Positions 55,368 to 63,683 of a stretch of DNA of 64,000 nucleotides are shown here, one piece after another. How positions within the stretch are numbered: the stretch's first letter is position 1; each line of letters opens with the position of its first letter. Source of the stretch: Iodidimonas nitroreducens (lineage in GTDB: Bacteria > Pseudomonadota > Alphaproteobacteria > Sphingomonadales > Rhodothalassiaceae); the NCBI RefSeq assembly GCF_008579165.1, contig NZ_BKCN01000013.1, one strand, 5' to 3'. The notes under the pieces were generated by a model. That model did no database searches. It was given only the letters and a program-made list of their open reading frames with translations, and was not told the origin of the DNA. Position numbers and translations under genes: made by a program.

Positions 55368-56843
55368 TTAATAATTCCATTGAATCTGGGTGCGGATCAC
55401 ATCCCCTTCGGCGCGGCCCAAACGCCGCTCATCGGCTTCCCGCCTTTTCATATGGGCATAAGCAAGGGTCAATTCCAAAGCATCCACCGCCTGCCATTCC
55501 ACGCCCAATTCCAGTTCATCGGTTTCAAGCCGGGGGGCATTGGTGGCCGCCCGCCATCCCCCGCGATAGCGCTGCCAGCGACCATAGGGCATCAATTCAC
55601 CCATGGGGAAATCATCGATCCTAACCATAGTCTGGATATAGCCACCATTATTGTTTTTCTCGACGATCTGGCCTGTGGCAACATCAAATTCCGGGCCGCG
55701 CCCCCAATTCCATTCCGCCTGAAAGCCAAAGGGCTGCGGATAAAGAATGACATGAAAACCAGCGCGGGAATCCTTGAAAATCTCCTCGCTCACGCCGCCG
55801 GTGCGGATTTCCGGCTGCACCCGATTGCGCAATAGGGAAATCCCCATTTCCAAAACCTGGCCTTCCAGAAAATCAGCCACGCCATCCAGTTCGAAGGGAT
55901 AGGTCGCCATGGCCACCTGCATGGTCTTGTCATTCTGTTCAGAGCGGTTTGCCCCCTGCCCATTGAACACGCCAACCCCCAAAGCCCCATAATTGCCAAA
56001 CAGCTTTTGACCATCGGCATCCAACCGATCCCAAATGCGCTGCACATGCACCGGCGTATAATAGGCAATCACCCCCACCTCGCGCTCACCGGGGACCGCG
56101 CTATTGATGCCATCACTGCGATCAAGGGTCAGGCGATTGGAAGAGGATTGCAGATTTTCCCAGCCAAAGGGCACTTTCGATTGCCCCAAGCGCAGCTTGA
56201 AGCGATGGCTTTTATCCAGATGCACATCCACATAGGCATCACGAAGCTGTACAAAATTCTCCCGCCGTTCCCCATTCGATTGATTATTGATGCCGGAGGC
56301 AAAATCCGACTGAAAATAAAAGGAGATATAATCGCTGAGATCGCCCTGCAGCACCAGCCGCGCGCGGCGTAGAAAGAAATTTTCCTCATCACCAACCGAA
56401 CGATCATGCACGGAGCGCAAGCGCGATTGCCCGGGCTCGGCCTTTTCATCACCCGACACAATTTCATTATGGCGCAATTGGGCATAACCGCGAATTTTGA
56501 TCCGATCATACCATGGCTTTGTCGCCTGCGATCCATCGGCCATCGCAGTGGGATCATCGATATCATCAGAGTCTTCAGCCGCCAATTGGGTTGGCTGGCT
56601 ACGCTCGGCAGGCGAAAGCGGCGCGATATCGGGCTGGGCGGCCCTTTCCGCCTGCTCCAAATTCCGAGGCTGGGCGCTTGGGGTCGGGTCTGCCGATTGC
56701 GCCGCTTGCAGGGCCTTGATCGCCGCCTTCAGTTCATCAATCTGGGCCTGAAGCTCTTCAACGGTCTGGGCATTGGCCTGGTGTGACAACAAAACAAGCA
56801 CGCTCGCCCCCAGAATATTTTTCAGTCTTCGGCCCATGATCAT
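55368..56843 (-). CDS. porin, OprO/OprP (phosphate-selective) family
   Basis: 491 residues. Signal peptide ending SHQANAQ, then a coiled-coil trimerisation region (TVEELQAQIDELKAAIKALQAAQ) and an acidic linker. The 16-strand barrel has IKIRGYAQLRHNE, DEENFFLRRARLVLQGDLSDYISFYFQSDFA and FKLRLGQSKVPFGWENLQSS. It ends in an aromatic-final strand (TQIQWNY). The R-R-A-R...G-x-L/Q and G-Q-x-K-x-P-F-G motifs define the OprO/P group. The ion is not decided; family members carry phosphate or pyrophosphate, but many in this group do not. It converges on the usher gene with 7 bp between stops. Confidence 0.9.
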   Translation of the reverse strand: MIMGRRLKNILGASVLVLLSHQANAQTVEELQAQIDELKAAIKALQAAQSADPTPSAQPRNLEQAERAAQPDIAPLSPAERSQPTQLAAEDSDDIDDPTAMADGSQATKPWYDRIKIRGYAQLRHNEIVSGDEKAEPGQSRLRSVHDRSVGDEENFFLRRARLVLQGDLSDYISFYFQSDFASGINNQSNGERRENFVQLRDAYVDVHLDKSHRFKLRLGQSKVPFGWENLQSSSNRLTLDRSDGINSAVPGEREVGVIAYYTPVHVQRIWDRLDADGQKLFGNYGALGVGVFNGQGANRSEQNDKTMQVAMATYPFELDGVADFLEGQVLEMGISLLRNRVQPEIRTGGVSEEIFKDSRAGFHVILYPQPFGFQAEWNWGRGPEFDVATGQIVEKNNNGGYIQTMVRIDDFPMGELMPYGRWQRYRGGWRAATNAPRLETDELELGVEWQAVDALELTLAYAHMKRREADERRLGRAEGDVIRTQIQWNY

Positions 56844-57117
56844 CGCCCGCTCCCTTCTTTTCCGCCTTCAGGTTCATCAGCTTTCACAAGATCGCCATGA
56901 TCTTGAGATGACATATCTATGACATTTTCATGGCATCTTTCCCCTCTTGCCGCCCCATCTTTCCAGCCGATCATGGCAAAAACGAAGAATTAAGATTGCC
57001 CGGGGAAGATGGCGGCGACAAATAACCTGACTAATAGGTCAGATATGCTTTGATGGCAAACCAGCCAGTCAGAATCCCGGATAAGGAGGCCATGCGGCGA
57101 ACCCCCTCCGCGCCCCT

Positions 57118-57398
57118 TCAGCCTTTGAAATGTTCAAAAATGCTATAGCCCCCGATAGCGATGAAGCCAATCCCGGCAATCAGTTTGAGTGGGATATCGG
57201 CAAGAAAGCGCGATGCAAAGGTGCCAAGCAAAACCGCTATCGCCGTTGAGGCCACAAGGCTAAAGACGCCGCCCCAAAAACCAGCCACGGATTACGCCCT
57301 TCTTCCGAGGCAAATAAAACCGTGGCAAGCTGGGTTTTATCACCCAGTTCAGCCAGAAAAACTGTGATGAAAATCGCCAGTAAAGAAGATATGGGCAT
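57118..57398 (-). CDS. TMEM165/GDT1 family Mn2+/Ca2+ transporter, short form (frameshifted as assembled)
   Basis: About 93 residues, matching single-repeat GDT1 proteins. LAIFITVFLAELGDKTQLATVLFAS carries the family's E-x-G-D-K-[TS] cation motif in the first membrane helix. After the break the protein continues VFSLVASTAIAVLLGTFASRFLADIPLKLIAGIGFIAIGGYSIFE. The frame is lost at 57272-57275 (GGGG should be GGGGG on the minus strand, giving FGGGVFSLV). Family members export Mn2+ in bacteria. A yybP-ykoY-like manganese riboswitch lies directly upstream, which supports a manganese role. Two such short subunits probably pair. Confidence 0.87.
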
Positions 57399-57469
57399 CT
57401 GAAGTCTCCGGGCCGGGCATTAATGAAAAAAACGACATCAAACAGCCGGCCCGGCCATGGGGCGGCTGA

Positions 57470-57620
57470 AGATATCGCAAGTCTCACCAAGCCAATGATC
57501 GCCGCTCACGGTCGATCAAGCCGAATGCACCACACCCATGCCGGGCAATTATGTTGATACATTCTTTCTTCTTGCAGATTTTTAGCCTGCCGGAAGAAAC
57601 AGTTACTCCCCTACAATGGG
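57470..57620 (-). ncRNA. yybP-ykoY-like manganese riboswitch
   Basis: On the minus strand AGGGGAGTA (57604-57612) and GGTGAGACTTGC (57477-57488) match the two most conserved segments of the yybP-ykoY class, in the right order about 120 bases apart. Downstream GGCCGGGC can pair with GCCCGGCC (57410-57418) right beside the GGAG ribosome site of the GDT1 gene, a plausible on/off stem. The remaining ~190 bp up to 57810 hold nothing recognised. Confidence 0.75.
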
Positions 57621-57810
57621 CGGCAAGCTAGCATAATCATCCCCAAGCGCAAGCGCCTTTTCAAAGACGGTCGGCCGGGGAATGGCCCAAAACGCCCGAA
57701 ACTCGCAAGACAGCGCTATTCCATATCTTCTTTGTCATTACTCACGAAAAATTTACTTCTTTATATTACATTGAACAGCTGAAAATAATCTGTCATAAAG
57801 TCCCAAACTC

Positions 57811-58284
57811 ATGACCCCTGCCCGCTTATCCATGCCTGCCAAAATGTCTGATCCGGTTCAGGCTCGAATCCGATTGCCCCGACAATCCATCTGGCCTGCG
57901 CTGGGCTTTGCGCTCTTTTCCCTTCTTCTGATCGGGATCATCAGCCTGTGGCCGCCGCAAAGCGGGGCCGTGGCTGCCGGTTTTCCCCCTCATTGGAGCC
58001 TGGCGCAGCGTATGCAGGCGGTGGAAAAGGCCGAAGCCCTGGTGCTGGGGCAGCCCGGCCCCTTGCTGCTGGTGATCGGCAAACATCCCGATGCCCCCGG
58101 CCTGCCCGGTCGATTATGGGCTGCTGGCGCGATGATTGTGATCGATCCCGCTGGTGCTACCGGCTGTGCGGGCAAACCGAAAGCGCCCTTGGCCCGCAAT
58201 GTTGAAGCCTTTTCCCGCAATGAATTTATGGCCCCGGATCAATCTGCGGCCCTCTATCAAATGGAGCCCTCTCATGTCCTCTGA
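57811..58284 (+). CDS. unrecognised membrane-anchored protein upstream of a chemotaxis receptor
   Basis: 157 residues. One hydrophobic segment near residues 29-50 (LGFALFSLLLIGIISLWPP), then a region with WSLAQRMQAVEKAEALVLGQPG and LLVIGKHPDAPGLPGRLWAAGAMIVIDPAG. One Cys near 140 (GATGCAGKP). It is not recognised. The 3' end overlaps the MCP start by 11 bp, so the two are coupled. The predicted topology is one TM helix with the C-terminal part probably periplasmic. It could supply a sensory or accessory function to the receptor; this is inference from position only. Confidence 0.6.
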   Translation: MTPARLSMPAKMSDPVQARIRLPRQSIWPALGFALFSLLLIGIISLWPPQSGAVAAGFPPHWSLAQRMQAVEKAEALVLGQPGPLLLVIGKHPDAPGLPGRLWAAGAMIVIDPAGATGCAGKPKAPLARNVEAFSRNEFMAPDQSAALYQMEPSHVL

Positions 58285-59866
58285 TATGCAAAGCCTTGAT
58301 GGCCTGCGCGCGCAGGCTGGCAAAACCCTCATCGCTTATTTATGGGCGCATCCCCCGATCATTTTGCTGGCAGGCTATCTGGTCGGAAGCGGGCTGGCCT
58401 GGGCAGCGGCGATTGCTTCGGCCTTTTTATGCTTATGCGCCAGTCTCAGCATCACCACGGGGGCTGGTGGGCTCATTCATCGCACGATGATCGCGGTGGC
58501 CGCCGTCAGCCAGGCGGCTTTGCTGGTTTTTGCGCTGAAGGGGCATCCCTGGCAAATTGATATGCATATGTATTTCTTTGCCGTTCTGGCCATTGTTTCG
58601 GCCTTTAATTGCCCGAAAACACTGATTGTGGCGGCAGCAGTCACCGCAGGGCATCATCTGCTTTTGAATTTTGCGATCCCGGCCTGGGTTTTCCCCGATG
58701 GCGGCAGTTTCTGGCGCGTGGTTTTGCATGCTGTGATCGTGATCGTGGAAACCGGTGTGCTTTATTGGTTTACGGGCAAAAGCTTGGTACTCCATGCTGA
58801 AGTGGCAGATGCCTTGGGGACCGCCCAGCATTCTGCGCAAATCGCCGAACAAAATGCCCGCCGCGAAGAAGAAGCCAATCAGGATGCCCGGCAGGCTTTG
58901 GCTCGAGCCGAACAAGCCCGCATCGAAGGGGAAAAACTGCGCGCCGAACGCGCCGAAGAGCGCACCCGCCATGCCAAAGAGCAAAAGCAGCAGATGCAGG
59001 CGCTGGCCGCCACCTTTAAACAAACGGTGGGCACCATCGTTGCGGATGTGAGCGGAGCTTCAAACAGCTTTGCCGGCAATGCCGATGCCCTGGCCAAGCT
59101 GACCGGACTTGGCAATGAACGCTGCACGAAGATGGATCGGGCCACCAAAAGCGTTCATGACTATATGGCCGCCGTGGCATCGAGCGCCGAGGAATTAACC
59201 GCATCCATATCGGAAATTTCCCAGCAGGTGGAAGGATCGCGCAAGGTTGCCCAAAAAGCCGCCGATGAATCCCAAAGCGGGATGGAGAATATCCGGAAAT
59301 TGGCCCAACAGGCTTCAGGCATCGGCAATGTGGTGACCCTGATTTCCGATATTGCCGAGCAAACCAATCTTTTGGCGCTGAATGCCACCATTGAAGCCGC
59401 GCGCGCAGGCGATGCGGGCAAGGGCTTTGCCGTGGTTGCCAGCGAAGTGAAGGCGCTGGCCAATCAATCGGCAAAAGCCACCGAAGAAATCAGCCGCCGC
59501 ATTCATGAAATTCAAAAAATGACCGATGGCACGGTGGGCTCCATCGAAACCATATCCGACGTGGTGCGCGGCATTCATGAAAGCACCACCGCCATTGCCG
59601 CCGCCGTTGAAGAACAAGACGCCGCCACCCGCGAAATTGCCCGATCCGCCCAAACCGCCCTTGCCGAAACATCGGATGCCACCGAAGCCGTGACCGGCGT
59701 AAACGATATGATCGGGCAGGTGGGAAAAGAGGCCGATCAAACCTCGCAAGCCGCAGGCACCCTATCGGAACTCGCCCGGCAATTGAACCAGCAGGTGGAG
59801 CATTTCCTGAGCGAATTGGCGGTTCAGGCTGAGAAAGACGATGAAACACGCCAAAAGGCGGCATAA
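58274..59866 (+). CDS. methyl-accepting chemotaxis protein with a polytopic N-terminus
   Basis: 530 residues. The first 190 hold about six membrane helices with very little periplasmic sequence, including FALKGHPWQIDMHMYFFAVLAI and AVTAGHHLLLNFAIPAWVFP; this is an integral-membrane sensor rather than a Cache/TarH domain. A coiled-coil linker follows (ARREEEANQDARQALARAEQ), then a signalling domain whose hairpin tip is ISDIAEQTNLLALNATIEAA (CheA/CheW contact). His/Met in the sensor could bind a ligand or a cofactor. There is no che gene next to it. It signals to CheA to bias motility. Confidence 0.92.
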   Translation: MSSDMQSLDGLRAQAGKTLIAYLWAHPPIILLAGYLVGSGLAWAAAIASAFLCLCASLSITTGAGGLIHRTMIAVAAVSQAALLVFALKGHPWQIDMHMYFFAVLAIVSAFNCPKTLIVAAAVTAGHHLLLNFAIPAWVFPDGGSFWRVVLHAVIVIVETGVLYWFTGKSLVLHAEVADALGTAQHSAQIAEQNARREEEANQDARQALARAEQARIEGEKLRAERAEERTRHAKEQKQQMQALAATFKQTVGTIVADVSGASNSFAGNADALAKLTGLGNERCTKMDRATKSVHDYMAAVASSAEELTASISEISQQVEGSRKVAQKAADESQSGMENIRKLAQQASGIGNVVTLISDIAEQTNLLALNATIEAARAGDAGKGFAVVASEVKALANQSAKATEEISRRIHEIQKMTDGTVGSIETISDVVRGIHESTTAIAAAVEEQDAATREIARSAQTALAETSDATEAVTGVNDMIGQVGKEADQTSQAAGTLSELARQLNQQVEHFLSELAVQAEKDDETRQKAA

Positions 59867-59875
59867 AGGCGGAAC

Positions 59876-60709
59876 TCAGCCTTTGCTTTGGCGGCGCTCC
59901 TGCAACAGGCGTTCCGACAGATGAAAACTGGCGGGATTATCCACATCGATAGGGCCATAAGCATAGGGCAGAACCACGGCCTTGGCGCTCAGGCCAAAGC
60001 CACGGCCCGTGCGCGCTGTCATATCCGCCAATGTCACCGCCTTCAGCTTATATAAAATAAAGGTGGTGAGCCCGAAAGCCTTCAGAATACGCCAATGCTT
60101 TTTGCCAAATTGGCCGCCACCACGAAAGGTTTCCACCGACGCCAGCGCTTTTTTGTTTCGCAAGCCATAAAGATTGCAGGCCGACCAGCCCCCATCCTTT
60201 AACTGGTGATAATTGAGACCCGAGCCGGGGATGGCCCGATCAACGGTTGCCTGATCGGTGAAGGCAATCGCCACATCCTGATCAGCGGCCAAAAATTGAT
60301 CGCAAAAATCGCGCACCAGTTCGGGGGTGTGCAGGGCATTATCGCCGGTGGTGATCACCAAAGGCAGGCAATCGGGCACTGCCTCTGCCGCTGCAAAAAT
60401 GCTATCGGCCAATGTAGGCTGGCTCATGGCGTGAAGCACCCTGCCATCCTCAAACCATGCCTTCAGGCGCGGCGAGGATTTGAGCCAGGACGCATCTTCG
60501 ATGGAAACCAGCACCCGATCAATGGCCCCGCTATCGAACAGGGCGGCGATCACCCGTTCCAGCATCACCTCGCCATCGATGGTCACAAAGCATTTATGCG
60601 AGATCTTCTGAAGCCTTGCCACACTATCTTCGGCGCCTCGGCGTCCGGCAGCCAGCACCAGCGCAGTGAACGGCGTGGCGAGGGGGGTGAGATCGATCTG
60701 CGTGTTCAT
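59876..60709 (-). CDS. NTP-transferase (GT-A fold nucleotidyltransferase) family protein
   Basis: 277 residues. Start FTALVLAAGRRGAEDSVARL resembles the G-x-G-x-R-[ML] loop of MobA/GlmU-type nucleotidyltransferases, with SHKCFVTIDGEVMLERVIAAL next and VITTGDNALHTPELV carrying the metal-binding Asp. ANAPYPLP-like motifs are not seen; PYAYGPIDVDNP is close to the conserved D-x-D/N-P region. It should transfer a nucleotide to a sugar or pterin-like acceptor. Its ATG overlaps the stop of the MmgE/PrpD gene as TGATG, so the two are coupled; the functional link is unclear. Confidence 0.75.
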   Translation of the reverse strand: MNTQIDLTPLATPFTALVLAAGRRGAEDSVARLQKISHKCFVTIDGEVMLERVIAALFDSGAIDRVLVSIEDASWLKSSPRLKAWFEDGRVLHAMSQPTLADSIFAAAEAVPDCLPLVITTGDNALHTPELVRDFCDQFLAADQDVAIAFTDQATVDRAIPGSGLNYHQLKDGGWSACNLYGLRNKKALASVETFRGGGQFGKKHWRILKAFGLTTFILYKLKAVTLADMTARTGRGFGLSAKAVVLPYAYGPIDVDNPASFHLSERLLQERRQSKG

Positions 60710-62135
60710 CAAAGCGATCCTTTCGCGCCAAAAGATTTCACGCCAAAGGGGCGGGCAAAATGGCGTGTCATCTCGGCAATAGATGAAAGCTGGGGCAAAT
60801 CGCGCAAAGCCCGGCGCAGGGCCGATGCGTCATCGGCAGGTAAATATCCGGCAACACAGCTTTCATATTTTTCCCAATAATCGTCCATGCTGAAGGGCAA
60901 GGCGAGACTGCCTTTGGGCCATGGCCGAGTTTCCGATAAATGGCGGCCATCGTGCAAGGTGATCTCGACCCGGGTGGGGCATTCGCCTTCCAGCTTATCT
61001 ATGGGATGAAGATGAATGCGCGGATAAAGCGCCCGCAAATCGGGGCGCCGGGCCGCCTGATCGGTGAAATCCTCAAGGCCGATCCGATCCTGCGCCAAAC
61101 AAAGGGATAAGCAATGGGGGAAGGAAAATTTACTTTGCAGACCATTTTGCGGATCATCATACATCAGATTATTGACATGCACCTGCGGCAGATGCACATC
61201 CACCCGCGCCACATCATCTGGCCCAAAGCCATGTTCGGCCTTCAGATCCAGAATGGCATCCATCGCCCGGTGCGATGCCCCGCAATTGGCAAAGCGTTTC
61301 ACCCGAAAGCATGATGGGTGATCAATAAAGGCTCGCCCACCGCCTGCGTTTCAAAGCGCAGCACCTGCCCATGTTCGGGATTTTGGATGGCATCGCGCAG
61401 GCTTTCATAATCGGGGCCAACCATCAGCCGGTTCATCCCGGTGCGACCATCAAGGGTCTCCATCCCCGCGGTCAGGCCATCGCGGGCAAGGCTGGCGGCC
61501 ATCACCCCGGCCTTGGCGGCCAGACCCGCATGGAGCGGCTTGGTCATGGTGCCGAATTGCGACATGAACCCCGCCGCCATGGATGTGGCGATGGAAATCG
61601 CCGCCGTCGCTTTGGGCTGATCAAGCTTTAAAAGCCGGGCGCAGGCCGCTGCCGCCCCCAAAGCACCAACGGTGGCGGTGGCGTGCCAGCCGCGATTGCG
61701 ATGGGTGGGGTTCACCCCCTGGCCCACCCGGCCCATGATCTGCAAACCCACGATATAGGCATCGATGATGGCCTCGCCGCTGGCATCAATCTCTTCGCCC
61801 AACGCAAAAAGGGCGGGGGCGAGAACGGTGGTGGCGTGAGCTTTGGGGGGGTCGAAATTATCATCCAGATCAAGGGCATGGCCCGCCGTGCCATTGACAA
61901 GGGCCGCAAAAGGGGCCGACAGCCTATGCTCAGAGCCGACAATGGCGCAATCCCCCAGCCCCCAGCGGGCCATGGTTTTCAGGGCGATTTGCGTGGCGGG
62001 CTCGATTGCGCCGGGGATCATCACGGCCACGATATCGATCAATTCGCGATGCGCCGATGCCCGGGCTTCGGCGTGCCAATCATCGGATGTCGTCGCCACC
62101 CATGCGCCAAAGGCTTCCAAAGGATTATGAGACAC
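60709..62135 (-). CDS. MmgE/PrpD family protein (2-methylcitrate dehydratase-like, frameshifted as assembled)
   Basis: About 475 residues when repaired. HALDLDDNFDPPKAHATTVLAPAL, NRGWHATATVGALGAAAACARLL and SQFGTMTKPLHAGLAAKAGVMAASLA are MmgE/PrpD landmarks. After the break VKRFANCGASHRAMDAI carries the family's C-x-x-x-H motif. The frame is lost at 61302-61304 (GGG should be GGGG, giving AFGVKRF). GTG 62135 is chosen as start because GAGGGAAG precedes it. Family members include 2-methylcitrate and cis-aconitate-handling enzymes and iminodisuccinate epimerase, so the reaction cannot be named. It is coupled to the downstream nucleotidyltransferase. Confidence 0.85.
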
Positions 62136-62201
62136 GATTGCAGCTTCCCTCAATTTTTCTGGCTGCTTTTTATGACGCCTGACCGGCCCTGTAAAACCTT
62201 T

Positions 62202-62239
62202 TTGTCGGCACATCACAGGGTTGTCGGCACATCACAGGG
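62202..62239. repeat. 19-bp perfect tandem duplication
   Basis: TTGTCGGCACATCACAGGG occurs at 62202-62220 and again at 62221-62239, between the MmgE/PrpD gene and uppP. It could be a recent slippage event. Confidence 0.9.
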
Positions 62240-62253
62240 GCGCCTGAAAGTGT

Positions 62254-63084
62254 CTAGATCACCCCGATGAGCAATAAAACAGCCAGCACCCCCGCCAGAA
62301 ACAGGCGATAAAGAACGAACGGCATAAAGCTCGCCCGCCGCAGCCAGGCCATCAGGCCGGCAATCGCCAAAAGGGCACTGAAAAAGGCCAGAACGCCCGC
62401 GATCAAAGCATCGGATTGCAAGGCGGCATTGCCCGATTGTACCAGATCATAAAGCCCCAAAAGGCCCGCCGCAGCGGTGGTGGGGATCGATAAAAGCAGG
62501 GAAAAACGTGCCGCATCCGGGCGTTTCTGGCCCAAAAACAAGGCCGCTGTCATGGTAATGCCGGATCGGCTGACCCCGGGCACCAGCGCCAAAGCCTGCG
62601 CCAGCCCGATGATCAGCACATCGCGCCAGCGCAAATCGGCCATCTCGCCTTTCGCCTGATCGGCGCGGCGATCCGCCAAGCCTAAAACAACCCCAAAAAG
62701 CGCCGTAGTCACCATGATCAGCACGGGGCTGCGCCAATCATTGGCGATAATATCTTTCAACAAAAAACCCGCGATCACCACCGGCACCGTAGCCGCGATG
62801 ATCTGTTGGGTGAGGCGGGCATCAGGGGTTTTCGCCCCGCGCAGGCTATCGAAAAAGCCGCGAAAAAGCCGGACCACATCGGCACGGAAATAAAGCATCA
62901 CGGCCAAAAGCGTGCCGATATGCATGGCCACATCGATGGCCAGCCCCTGATCGCTCTGGCCGGTTAAAACCGGGGCCAGGATCAGATGCGCCGATGAACT
63001 GATCGGCAAAAACTCGGTGATCCCCTGAATGATCGCCAGAAAAATCAGGTATAATAAGGGGATATCTGTGATCAGTCCCGGCAT
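62254..63084 (-). CDS. uppP: undecaprenyl-diphosphatase UppP (BacA)
   Basis: 276-residue inner-membrane enzyme that recycles undecaprenyl pyrophosphate for peptidoglycan and O-antigen synthesis. QGITEFLPISSSAHLILAP holds the catalytic E-x-x-x-P-I-S-S-S-A-H motif, and GVSRSGITMTAALFLG holds the P-G-x-S-R-S-G motif with the essential Arg. Eight membrane helices fit the length. Overexpression of this family gives bacitracin resistance. It stands alone, before a change in base composition. Confidence 0.96.
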   Translation of the reverse strand: MPGLITDIPLLYLIFLAIIQGITEFLPISSSAHLILAPVLTGQSDQGLAIDVAMHIGTLLAVMLYFRADVVRLFRGFFDSLRGAKTPDARLTQQIIAATVPVVIAGFLLKDIIANDWRSPVLIMVTTALFGVVLGLADRRADQAKGEMADLRWRDVLIIGLAQALALVPGVSRSGITMTAALFLGQKRPDAARFSLLLSIPTTAAAGLLGLYDLVQSGNAALQSDALIAGVLAFFSALLAIAGLMAWLRRASFMPFVLYRLFLAGVLAVLLLIGVI

Positions 63085-63377
63085 GAATAGACCATAGCTA
63101 TCAGGATTTCCCTCAAATACGGCACGGTTTTGCGGAAGATTTGGTGGCAGGCTTATGAGAAGATTTTACGGAAGGCTTAGTGGAAGATGTCTTGGCCAGC
63201 AAGGCCCGCAGATTAAGCCGCGATTACCCTTGCGTCCAGTCTCTCATCAATCATGCTTGGCCATGGGTTCGATGCACTAAGAACAAGGAAGCCTTGTGGA
63301 GCGTCGCATCCACGATCATTGCTCCCATCAATGGCTCTAACAGTCTTATTATCAAAAACTATGTGAAAATCGTACCG

Positions 63378-63671
63378 CTAAATACGTCCGGCTACCCAGT
63401 CGGTTTTATTGACCACATCCCAGCCCAGCCTGTGAAGGCAATCCGCTATGGCGAAACGATGGCCGCTGGCGCCATAGCGCGTCTGGGCAAATTGCTCTTG
63501 GCATGTTTGCCATGCATATTCATAAGATAGAGAATCCACCGGAGCATCAGTTGCCCGCACCGCTTCCGGAGGCTGCAAGTCATAGACGCTGTGAGAGCAG
63601 CCAGAGACCAGAAATGCCAACAAAAATATTGAAATTGGAAAGCTCGTGGAGCCATAAACTGATCGTCTCAT
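63378..63671 (-). CDS. small lipoprotein of unknown function
   Basis: 97 residues. MRRSVYGSTSFPISIFLLAF then LVSGC gives a signal peptide and lipobox, with lipidation predicted at Cys25. The mature part is not recognised; it has two Cys (WQTCQEQ, ADCLHRLGW), perhaps a disulfide. ATG 63671 follows AAGGGG. It lies 13 bp downstream of the partial gene at the window end and is probably co-transcribed. Codon use here differs from the rest of the window. Confidence 0.6.
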   Translation of the reverse strand: MRRSVYGSTSFPISIFLLAFLVSGCSHSVYDLQPPEAVRATDAPVDSLSYEYAWQTCQEQFAQTRYGASGHRFAIADCLHRLGWDVVNKTDWVAGRI

Positions 63672-63683
63672 AGCAAGCCCCTT

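Noticed and set aside
63180..63530. 116-codon plus-strand frame near the right end
   Set aside because: Overlaps the lipoprotein gene antisense, lacks a convincing ribosome site and shows no domain; kept out although the region is gene-poor.
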